A program made the position numbers and the translations under genes. A model generated the notes under the pieces. That model made no database searches. It saw nothing but the letters and a program-made list of their open reading frames with translations, and was not told the origin of the DNA. DNA of 12,882 nucleotides from Caldilineae bacterium (GTDB lineage Bacteria > Chloroflexota > Anaerolineae > J102): the NCBI GenBank assembly GCA_011192085.1, contig DUEQ01000317.1, positions 1-12,882 on the forward strand, given 5' to 3'. Below are positions 1 to 5,928 of this stretch, in pieces. Numbering within the stretch: position 1 is the stretch's first letter; every line of letters begins with the position of its first letter.

Positions 1-27
1 TTCGCGCCTCGTCGTTGAGAATGGGTA

Positions 28-63
28 AGGATGGATGGACCAATGGAATCTTGCATCCATTCT
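28..63. repeat. Inverted repeat over the leftward promoter start site
   Basis: ATGGATG (31-37) is exactly complementary to CATCCAT (54-60), with 16 bases between them. The pairing extends outward by three more bases (28-30 with 61-63), one of them a G-T. The right arm overlaps the -10 box of the leftward promoter and the left arm lies just past its start site. That position would suit an operator, but a seven-base core can occur by chance. Confidence 0.25.
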
Positions 64-88
64 AGCATAGCCTAACGCAATGCGTCAA
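59..88 (-). promoter_or_regulatory. Strong sigma-70-type promoter reading left out of the window
   Basis: Read on the minus strand there is a -35 box TTGACG (83-88), an 18-base spacer and a -10 box TAGAAT (59-64) preceded by an extended-10 TGC (65-67). Both boxes match the consensus at five of six positions. Transcription would start near base 52 and run off the left edge, so the gene it serves is not visible. It lies downstream of the lipoprotein gene ending at 121 and would give the next minus-strand gene its own promoter. Confidence 0.55.
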
Positions 89-120
89 AGTTGTATTGTG
101 CGCTGCGTCAGGTTGACCGT

Positions 121-1029
121 TTATTCCAGCGGCGCGAATGTGATCACACAAGGGATGGGCAGGCTGTCCATGCCATCCTGCTCGCTCCCCTCCTCCCGCC
201 AGCGCAGCCCTGTCGACGCCCCGCCGTCCAGATTCACCGCGGCGATGAGTCCGATATCCTCCTCCTGCAATCGTTGCGCGAAGGCAGTGAGCGTGCTGCC
301 AAACCCGTTCACCACCCATAGCACCCGCCCTTCGGCGTCCACGCCCACAGCGGTGCGCCGGGCAATGCTCCCGTCATCGATCTCCGTCATCCCCGACGCG
401 ATCGCCCCCTCCCACAACAGGGTGGGCCAGCCCTGCACGCCCAGGGTCATGGGCGGGATGCGTTTCTTGGGCTGGCGTACGATGGCCGCACGATGGTCTC
501 GCACCACCAAGGCCGCGCCCCATTTGGGCCGCACCGGGGCCAGTCGCTCCCCGTTCACCTCCAGCAGCCCCATGTGCAGGTACGCATCGCCCTTCTCCCA
601 ATAGAATCCACAATTGACCGCAGCCAGGGCCTCTTCATCCGCTTCCAGCCACTGGCTCACCGTGCGCGCGGCGTTGGGATCATGTTCGAAATGGACCCCA
701 TAGCGCACCAGGCCCGCCGCGTGCCGGAGGATGACCAGCCCGTCATCGGTGCGCAGTGTCTCCGCGCCGGGGAAGATGGGGGTCCAGAACGTGGGAAGGG
801 GGGTGGCCGCGGGCGTGACCACAGGCGTCGCTCTTGCGGTGGGGTCCAGGGCCGCGGGCACAACCGACCATGTCGCGGCGATCTGGACGCCCGCAGGCGC
901 GGGGGTGAACGTAGCCAGGGGATGGACGGGGCTCGAGGAGGGCGTGGGGGCGGCCAGCGACGGGAGGTCGGGAACGCCACAGGCCGCGAGAAGCAACCCC
1001 AGCGCTGCCAGGACGAACATGCGAACCAT
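121..1029 (-). CDS. Lipoprotein with phosphodiester glycosidase (NAGPA/DUF2233) domain
   Basis: A 302-residue protein. Residues 1-17 form a lipoprotein signal peptide ending in the lipobox LAAC with Cys17, so it should be anchored outside the cell. Residues 19-80 are a linker rich in Pro, Thr, Ala and Ser. The rest matches the NAGPA family (PF09992), whose animal member removes N-acetylglucosamine from a phosphodiester. The signatures are AVNCGFY near 137, RRTAVGVD near 224 and NLDGGAST near 266. Bacterial members are poorly characterised, so the substrate is unknown; cell-envelope sugar phosphodiesters are a guess. The ATG at 1029 is preferred over an upstream ATG at 1125 because it puts the signal peptide first and because a promoter ends six bases upstream, giving a leaderless mRNA. 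The gene is divergent from mqnA. Confidence 0.8.
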   Translation of the reverse strand: MVRMFVLAALGLLLAACGVPDLPSLAAPTPSSSPVHPLATFTPAPAGVQIAATWSVVPAALDPTARATPVVTPAATPLPTFWTPIFPGAETLRTDDGLVILRHAAGLVRYGVHFEHDPNAARTVSQWLEADEEALAAVNCGFYWEKGDAYLHMGLLEVNGERLAPVRPKWGAALVVRDHRAAIVRQPKKRIPPMTLGVQGWPTLLWEGAIASGMTEIDDGSIARRTAVGVDAEGRVLWVVNGFGSTLTAFAQRLQEEDIGLIAAVNLDGGASTGLRWREEGSEQDGMDSLPIPCVITFAPLE

Positions 1030-1035
1030 GGGCCA

Positions 1036-1064
1036 AGTATCCCGCAGGACGCGCGATTTGGCAA
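1036..1064 (-). promoter_or_regulatory. Promoter of the NAGPA-domain lipoprotein gene, leaderless
   Basis: On the minus strand: -35 TTGCCA (1059-1064), a 17-base spacer, and -10 GATACT (1036-1041). Six bases separate the -10 box from the ATG at 1029, so the expected first transcribed base is the A of the ATG. No Shine-Dalgarno sequence could fit between them. The -10 box is only a 4 of 6 match; the spacing is ideal. Confidence 0.5.
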
Positions 1065-1096
1065 CCGTGGGCACGCGCCCGATAACCTCCTCCCGC

Positions 1097-1126
1097 TGGA
1101 CATGACCCTGTCCGCTAAAGTACAAT
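1097..1126 (+). promoter_or_regulatory. mqnA promoter, leaderless
   Basis: -35 TGGACA (1097-1102), an 18-base spacer, and -10 TACAAT (1121-1126), each box matching consensus at five of six positions. The -10 box ends six bases before the ATG at 1133, placing the start of transcription on the A of the start codon. There is no purine-rich ribosome-binding site upstream, which agrees with leaderless translation. Confidence 0.65.
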
Positions 1127-1132
1127 CATCAT

Positions 1133-2017
1133 ATGATTACCCTTGGCGTCATCGACTACCTCAATGTGGAGCCCCTGTACTTTCGTCTGCAAGAGCGCCT
1201 GGCGGATAAACCGGTGCGTTTTCGTCGGGGCGTGCCCACCGAGCTCAACCGGGCGTTGATGGCGGGGGAGATCGACCTGGCTCCCATCAGCGCCATCACC
1301 GCGGCCCGGCTGGCCGACCAGGTCGCCATCCTCCCCGACCTCGCCATCGCCACCCTGGGCGCGGTCAAAACCGTCCTCCTTTTCAGTTGGATGGCCGATC
1401 CCCGGGAGCTGGACAACTGTCGCATCGCGCTCTCCGACGAATCCGCCACCTCGGTGGAGCTGGTCAAGATTCTCGCCCGCCACTTCTGGCGCATCGCCCC
1501 ACGCTACGCCACCGAATCGCAAGACCTGGATGGGATGCTACGCCGCTCCTCCGCCGCCTTACTCATTGGCGACGATGCATTGGTCGAGTCCGCGCATCGG
1601 CGGGAGATCCGCGGCCGGGGCCAGCCCTACGCCTTCGATCTGGGCGACGAATGGCTGAAGTGGACGGGCCTGCCTTTCGTTTTCGCACTGTGGGCTGTGC
1701 GCCGCGACTCCCTGCCCGCGCTGGCCGAGCTCGACATCCTGCCCGCGCTCTACGCCAGCAAGGCCGAAGGCTTGCAGCACATCCCTGAGATCGCCCAGGC
1801 CTACGCGCCCCGGCTGGGCCTGAACGTGGGCGTGCTCACCAAGTATCTCTACGACCTGCGCTACGACCTTACGCCCGCGGATCGCGCGGGCCTGCTTACC
1901 TATTTCTCCCTGGCCCTGGAGGACTTCTGTCCCGAGACTCTGCTTTGTTGGCGCCCCCAAGAGGGCATGTTCCCCATCTTCGATGAGATCGAAACGCCCC
2001 TTCTCGCTCTGGCGTGA
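1133..2017 (+). CDS. mqnA: Chorismate dehydratase MqnA (futalosine menaquinone pathway)
   Basis: A 294-residue protein of the VitK2_biosynth family (PF02621), usual length for MqnA. MqnA removes water from chorismate to give 3-enolpyruvyl-benzoate, the first committed step of the futalosine route to menaquinone, in the cytoplasm. The fold is that of a periplasmic binding protein without a signal peptide. Visible family marks are DYLNVEPLYF (8-17), a PIS motif at 51-53, SDESATS (101-107), LIGDDAL (144-150) and the stretch at 169-190 reading DLGDEW then TGLPFVFALW. The related MqnD is less likely, because the N-terminal YLN signature and the TGLPFVFA block are MqnA-like. No other menaquinone gene lies nearby, which is common since these genes are often scattered. 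The nuclease gene starts 52 bases downstream and may be cotranscribed. Confidence 0.88.
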   Translation: MITLGVIDYLNVEPLYFRLQERLADKPVRFRRGVPTELNRALMAGEIDLAPISAITAARLADQVAILPDLAIATLGAVKTVLLFSWMADPRELDNCRIALSDESATSVELVKILARHFWRIAPRYATESQDLDGMLRRSSAALLIGDDALVESAHRREIRGRGQPYAFDLGDEWLKWTGLPFVFALWAVRRDSLPALAELDILPALYASKAEGLQHIPEIAQAYAPRLGLNVGVLTKYLYDLRYDLTPADRAGLLTYFSLALEDFCPETLLCWRPQEGMFPIFDEIETPLLALA

Positions 2018-2054
2018 GGTCGGAGGTGGGAAGAGCTGCCATCGAATCTCGACG

Positions 2055-2068
2055 AATCCCCAATCCCC
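2055..2068 (+). repeat. Heptamer tandem repeat AATCCCC x2
   Basis: Two perfect copies, AATCCCC at 2055-2061 and 2062-2068, directly abut the start codon at 2070. The same motif occurs in reverse complement at 5100-5106. It occupies the place where a ribosome-binding site would be expected; the only purine-rich candidate (GGAGGT, 2022-2027) is over 40 bases from the ATG. Confidence 0.6.
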
Positions 2069-2069
2069 C

Positions 2070-3356
2070 ATGCCCGACGACATCCGCGCTCGTCTGAAAC
2101 GGCTGCGCCAGGCGGGGCGAAAACGCCGCCGCCAACCCCCTCGCGGGCCTGAGGCCCCGCAGGAGGAACCCACCCCAAGGCCCGTCGAGTCCTCCACGAT
2201 CGCGCATCATGCGCGCGAGTCCGCAACCGACCTGGCCCATCTGCCTGGTATGGAGGAGGTGGAGAGCCCCTGGGGACGGTATCTCCTCCGCATCTTGCGC
2301 TTTCCCCTGGCGCATCGGCAGGGACGGGTGAGCCTGGGCGAGGTATTGGGCCTGGATGCGGAGGCGGTGCGGATGTTGGCCGAGAGCTCGGAATTCGATT
2401 TTCGGCGGGCCGTGTTTCTCGATACGGAGACCTCGGGGCTGGCCGGAGGCGCGGGAACCCTTGTCTTTCTCACGGGCGTGGGAGCGTTCGAGGGGGACGC
2501 CTATGTGGTGCGGCAGTACTTCGCCCGGAATCCCGCGGAGGAGCGGGCCTACCTGCCCGATCTGGCCCGGCTGCTGGCGGAGCGGGGGGGCCTGGTCACT
2601 TTCAATGGCCGCTCCTTCGACTGGCCCCTGCTGCGTTCCCGTTTCATCCTCGCGGGGGTGACCCCGCCCCAGGCTGAACCCCACCTGGATCTGCTTATTC
2701 CGGCCCGGCGGCTGTGGCGGCCGCGGTTGGGCGCGTGCCATTTCGGCAATCTGGAGCAGCGCATCCTGGGCCACGACCGCCGCGGCCTCGACATTCCCTC
2801 CTGGATGATCCCCAGCCTGTGGTTTCGCTTCGCGCGGGGCGAGGGCAGCGCGCGGGAGATGGAGGCGGTGCTCTATCACAATCAGGAGGATATCGTCAGC
2901 ATGGCGCCCCTGGCCCACGTCATGGCCGCGACCTTGGCCGGGCTGCACGATCCGCATCCTCACGACTGGCTGGCCCTGGCCCGCATCTACGTCCGCGCGG
3001 GGCGTTCCGACCAGGCGGAGATGGCCTATCGCCGGGCCCTGGATCATCCTCTGCCGCCCGCGCTGCGGGCGCAGGCCATGCGGGAGCTGGCCGCGCTGTT
3101 CAAGCGGCGGGGGCGCCGGGCCGAGGCCGCGGTCTGGTGGCGGGCCCTAGTCGAGATGCTGCCTCAGGATATCAACGCGCTGGTGGAGCTGGCCAAGTAT
3201 TACGAATGGGAGGCGCGGGACATGGAAAAAGCCCGAGCGGTGACCGAGGAGGCCATCCGTCGGGCTAAGACCTGGCGGTCGCCGAGGGAGCGGGCGCGGG
3301 CGCTGGAGGCGTTGGAACGCCGCCTGGCCCGGCTGATGCGAAAATTAACGAAGTGA
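2070..3356 (+). CDS. YprB-like DEDD exonuclease-fold protein with C-terminal TPR-like repeats
   Basis: A 428-residue protein. The first 75 residues are basic, then Pro-rich and low in complexity. Residues 115-290 form an RNase H-like exonuclease domain of the YprB type (PF13482). Metal ligands can be placed: DTET (Asp118, Glu120), FNGRSFDW (Asp184) and YHNQED (Asp274), the DEDD pattern of 3'-5' exonucleases. The C-terminal 130 residues look like TPR helices (LALARIYVRAG near 302, then AEMAYRRALD). YprB proteins are little characterised; action on DNA or RNA ends is inferred from the fold only, and the substrate is unknown. An upstream in-frame ATG at 1983 lies inside mqnA and adds an unlikely sequence, so 2070 is chosen. 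The start has no visible Shine-Dalgarno sequence. Confidence 0.8.
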   Translation: MPDDIRARLKRLRQAGRKRRRQPPRGPEAPQEEPTPRPVESSTIAHHARESATDLAHLPGMEEVESPWGRYLLRILRFPLAHRQGRVSLGEVLGLDAEAVRMLAESSEFDFRRAVFLDTETSGLAGGAGTLVFLTGVGAFEGDAYVVRQYFARNPAEERAYLPDLARLLAERGGLVTFNGRSFDWPLLRSRFILAGVTPPQAEPHLDLLIPARRLWRPRLGACHFGNLEQRILGHDRRGLDIPSWMIPSLWFRFARGEGSAREMEAVLYHNQEDIVSMAPLAHVMAATLAGLHDPHPHDWLALARIYVRAGRSDQAEMAYRRALDHPLPPALRAQAMRELAALFKRRGRRAEAAVWWRALVEMLPQDINALVELAKYYEWEARDMEKARAVTEEAIRRAKTWRSPRERARALEALERRLARLMRKLTK

Positions 3357-3385
3357 AAAAGGAAGATCGCCGCCAAGCAGCCCGA

Positions 3386-3413
3386 CGGGAACCGTGAACT
3401 ATGAACCGTGAAC
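3386..3413 (+). repeat. Heptamer tandem repeat NNNGAAC x4, containing the elp3 stop codon
   Basis: Four consecutive seven-base units: CGGGAAC, CGTGAAC, TATGAAC and CGTGAAC. They share GAAC at fixed phase and the second and fourth units are identical. The elp3 gene on the opposite strand ends inside it: its stop TAG (3399-3401) and last four codons (Val, His, Gly, Ser) are made of repeat sequence. The rest of the short gap from the nuclease stop (3356) shows no terminator. Confidence 0.7.
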
Positions 3414-5057
3414 GGCGTGGCGAGCAGTCGCCAGGGATTTCATCATGTAGAACGGGGTGAGCTCGAAGCCAAGGCGGCGGTAGTAGTTGCGGGTGCCGAT
3501 GGCCGCGATGACCGCGAGGGCGGGGTAGCCCTCGGCCCGGGCGATGCGCTCCGCCTCGGCCACCAGCCGCGAGCCCAATCCTCGATGCTGGGCCTCGCCC
3601 TGGCTGTCGCGGCCCAAACCCAGCGCCGGGCCATAGACGTGCACCTCGCGGATCATGGCCGCGTGTTTGATCTCATCGATGGGAACGACCTCGGGCGAGT
3701 TGGGCAGGGAAAGGCGAAGGAAGCCAGCGACCTTGTCCTCCGCTGTGACGAAGCTGATGAAGAATTCCCGGTTGATGTCGGTCTCGTAGGGCAGGATGTC
3801 TAGCCGCAGGTCAGATTCGGTCACCTTTTGGCGGCGCACCTCCCGGCAGCGCAGGCACTGGCAGCGGGGCAGGTCATGTTCAACGATGACATGCTGCACG
3901 AGCTGGCGCAGGTTCGTCTTCTTGTTGCCCTCGACGATGTTGGGGGAGGGGATGTCGCGGAAGATGCGGTTGATGCGGGTGTAGCGGGGCACATGGGCCT
4001 TGCAGCGGGCGATGAGGTCGATGAGGATGGCCTCGTCGTAGGGCTGGTAGAGTCCGCGCTGGTAGTAGTCGTACAGCTCCGCCTCCTTGAGCAGGGAGGT
4101 GGGGTAGATTTTGAGCTCGTCTGGGCGGATGGCGGGGTCGTCGAACAGGCGCTGGAAGTCTTCGTAGTCCGTTTTGGGCGTAGCCCCGTAGAGGTTCGCC
4201 ATCCAGTGGGCCACGATCTTGAAGCCCGCGCCCCGCAGCAGCCGAAACGCGCGGCGGGTCTCCTCCACCGTGTGCCCCCGCTTGTTCATGGCCAGGATGC
4301 GGTCATCCATGCTTTGGACGCCCAACTGCACCTTGGTCACGCCTAACCGCCGCAGGTGCATGATCTCCCGCACGCTCACCGCATCGGGCCGAGTCTCGAT
4401 GACCAGGCCCACGTTGCGATAGGGCGCGTCCTCGTTCAGCCGCTGCGCTTCTTCCAGGCTGGGTGAATCCTTCCCGTTCATCGCGTCCAGGCAGCGCTGC
4501 ACGAACCATTCCCGGTAGGATTTGGGGTAGGCGGACCAGGTGCCGCCCAGGATGAGCAGCTCGACCTTGTTGGCGGTGTGGCCCGTGGCCTCGAAGCTGC
4601 GCAGCCGGGACGTGACCTGCCGCCAGGGATCGAAGTCGTTTTGTAGGGCGCGCATGGCTCCAGGTTCGTCGGGCACGTAGCTCTTGGGCATGCGCACGAA
4701 CGTGGGACAGAAGATGCACTCGCCCGGGCAGTCGTAGGGCTTGGTGAGCACGGTAACCGGGGCCACGCCGCTGTGGGTGCGCACGGGCTTGCGCAGCAGT
4801 CGGGCCTCCAGCTCCCTGTCCCTCGCCATCAACCCCATCGCCACCAGCTTGCGATACCCATCCATCAGTTCGGTTTTGGAGAAGAGGCGGCCCCTCTCCC
4901 GGGCGTGGCCGTTGACGATGGCCAGATAGGTCTTGTGGCTCCAGTTTTCGGCCGCGCGGATGCGTGCCAGCACCTGCATCAGTTCCTCGGTGTCGGTGGG
5001 AACTTCGCGGGTGCGGCCTTCCGCGTCAGACCATTTGGCCAGGGTGATGGTGGGCAT
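3399..5057 (-). CDS. elp3: Elp3 tRNA uridine(34) acetyltransferase/radical SAM enzyme
   Basis: A 552-residue full-length Elp3. A radical SAM domain comes first, with the cluster motif CPGECIFC (Cys110, Cys114, Cys117), then GGTWSAYP (171-178) and IETRPDAV (220-227). A zinc-type cluster CQCLRC lies at 399-404. A GNAT acetyltransferase domain ends the protein, with the acetyl-CoA loop QHRGLGSRL at 490-498. Elp3 uses acetyl-CoA and SAM chemistry to place a carboxymethyl group on C5 of wobble uridine in tRNA. Bacterial Elp3 works without the other Elongator subunits and is uncommon; the enzyme from Dehalococcoides mccartyi (Chloroflexota) is a structural model. The start at 5057 has no Shine-Dalgarno sequence. 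The last four residues are encoded by a heptamer repeat. A Trm9-like methyltransferase is divergently placed 97 bases away, which suggests a shared pathway. Confidence 0.92.
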   Translation of the reverse strand: MPTITLAKWSDAEGRTREVPTDTEELMQVLARIRAAENWSHKTYLAIVNGHARERGRLFSKTELMDGYRKLVAMGLMARDRELEARLLRKPVRTHSGVAPVTVLTKPYDCPGECIFCPTFVRMPKSYVPDEPGAMRALQNDFDPWRQVTSRLRSFEATGHTANKVELLILGGTWSAYPKSYREWFVQRCLDAMNGKDSPSLEEAQRLNEDAPYRNVGLVIETRPDAVSVREIMHLRRLGVTKVQLGVQSMDDRILAMNKRGHTVEETRRAFRLLRGAGFKIVAHWMANLYGATPKTDYEDFQRLFDDPAIRPDELKIYPTSLLKEAELYDYYQRGLYQPYDEAILIDLIARCKAHVPRYTRINRIFRDIPSPNIVEGNKKTNLRQLVQHVIVEHDLPRCQCLRCREVRRQKVTESDLRLDILPYETDINREFFISFVTAEDKVAGFLRLSLPNSPEVVPIDEIKHAAMIREVHVYGPALGLGRDSQGEAQHRGLGSRLVAEAERIARAEGYPALAVIAAIGTRNYYRRLGFELTPFYMMKSLATARHAVHGS

Positions 5058-5090
5058 GGGCGTGGGAGATGAGAGAATGGAGGCGGAAGA

Positions 5091-5120
5091 TTGGCGACTG
5101 GGGATTGGGGGTGGTAAGAT
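5091..5120 (+). promoter_or_regulatory. Candidate promoter of the Trm9-like methyltransferase
   Basis: TTGGCG (5091-5096) and TAAGAT (5115-5120) are separated by 18 bases, each matching consensus at four of six positions. Transcription would start near 5127, giving a 5' leader of about 28 bases. The sequence overlaps the heptamer repeat, so the match could be a by-product of it. Confidence 0.3.
5093..5113. repeat. Heptamer repeat, reverse complement of the AATCCCC type
   Basis: Three seven-base units, GGCGACT, GGGGATT and GGGGGTG, lie in the elp3-methyltransferase gap. GGGGATT is the exact reverse complement of the AATCCCC unit at 2055-2068. The units are more degenerate here, but phase and core are kept. 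Confidence 0.5.
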
Positions 5121-5130
5121 GGAGTGAGTC

Positions 5131-5158
5131 GTGATCAGTAATCAGTAATCGGTTATGA
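5131..5158 (+). repeat. Heptamer tandem repeat GTAATCA type, containing a start codon
   Basis: Units GTGATCA, GTAATCA, GTAATCG and a degenerate GTTATGA follow in exact phase. The fourth unit contains the ATG of the methyltransferase gene (5155-5157). The same unit occurs twice at 9261-9274. There is no Shine-Dalgarno sequence in front of the ATG. Confidence 0.65.
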
Positions 5159-5883
5159 AAAGCATTGTTCAGGAAAGGCTGCTTGCCATCAATCGCGAGT
5201 TCTATCAGCGGTTTGCCGCGTCTTTTTCGGGGACGCGGTTCGGCCCGCAGCCGGGCTGGAATCGTATTATACCTTATTTCCCCAGGCGGTGCGCAGTGCT
5301 GGATCTGGGCTGCGGCAACGGGCGTTTTGCCATCTTCCTGGACCAGCATCTGGATCAGGTGCGGTATGTGGGCCTGGAAGGAAGCGAAGCGCTGTTGGCC
5401 ATCGCCCGAGAGCAGACCGCGGGGCTGGAACGGGTGCGGGCGGAGTTCTTCCAGATGGACCTGATCACCCCCGCATGGCATCGACGTTCAGGCTATTTCG
5501 ACGTGGTGACCGCATTGGCGGTGCTGCATCACATCCCCGGCTTCGAGGCCCGGGTCGAGTTCGTGCGCGATGCGGGGCAGTGCATGAAGCCCGAGGGCGC
5601 GCTCATCCTTTCCACCTGGCGGTTCACGCACAACCCTCGCATGCGTCGCAAAATCCTGCCCTGGTCCGCGGTGGGTCTCAGCGAGGCGGATGTGGAGCCG
5701 GGGGATTATCTGCTGGATTGGAAAAAGGATGGCGGGGGAATGCGCTACGCGCATGAGCTGGATGAGGCCGAGGTGCGGGAGCTTGCTGCGCGTGGGGGAC
5801 TGCGAGTCGTCGAGCAATTCGTGGCCGATGGCCGAGAGGGAGATTTGAGTTTGTACAGTGTGTTGCAGCGGGCGTTGGCGTGA
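5155..5883 (+). CDS. Trm9/ALKBH8-like class I SAM methyltransferase
   Basis: A 242-residue SAM-dependent methyltransferase. The SAM-binding motif I is VLDLGCGNGRF (48-58), and FDVVTALAVLHHIPG (115-129) is the motif IV region. Several features resemble Trm9 and the ALKBH8 methyltransferase domain, which methylate cm5U34 to mcm5U34 in eukaryotic tRNA: the N-terminal FYQRFAASFSGTRFG (16-30) corresponds to the Trm9 block YNEIAPHFSQTRY; LHHIPG is followed by a MKPEGALILSTW strand (144-155); and a late RYAHELDEAEVRELA block (197-211) corresponds to Trm9's RYYHLYREGELEE. The neighbour elp3 makes the cm5U substrate. Together these suggest a tRNA wobble-uridine methyl-ester-forming enzyme; this is inference, and another small-molecule or tRNA methyltransferase is possible. 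The methyltransferase identity itself is secure. Confidence 0.85.
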   Translation: MKSIVQERLLAINREFYQRFAASFSGTRFGPQPGWNRIIPYFPRRCAVLDLGCGNGRFAIFLDQHLDQVRYVGLEGSEALLAIAREQTAGLERVRAEFFQMDLITPAWHRRSGYFDVVTALAVLHHIPGFEARVEFVRDAGQCMKPEGALILSTWRFTHNPRMRRKILPWSAVGLSEADVEPGDYLLDWKKDGGGMRYAHELDEAEVRELAARGGLRVVEQFVADGREGDLSLYSVLQRALA

Positions 5884-5928
5884 TGATGGACGCTATTTGT
5901 CGTCAATTTCCCAGTCTATCGGTGACGC

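Noticed and set aside
81..110. Direct repeat TGCGTCA at 81-87 and 104-110
   Set aside because: Two copies of seven bases 23 apart, one overlapping a -35 box; not distinguishable from chance.
1133..2017. MqnD (second enzyme of the family) instead of MqnA
   Set aside because: The N-terminal YLN signature and TGLPFVFALW block fit MqnA better, though both belong to the same fold family.
1896..3047. A 383-codon open frame antisense to the YprB-like gene
   Set aside because: Product is low-complexity Gly, Arg, Pro and Gln with no motif, while the opposite frame encodes a complete DEDD domain.
3386..3413. Heptamer arrays as a CRISPR array
   Set aside because: Units are seven bases with no unique spacers of constant length, and no cas genes are present.
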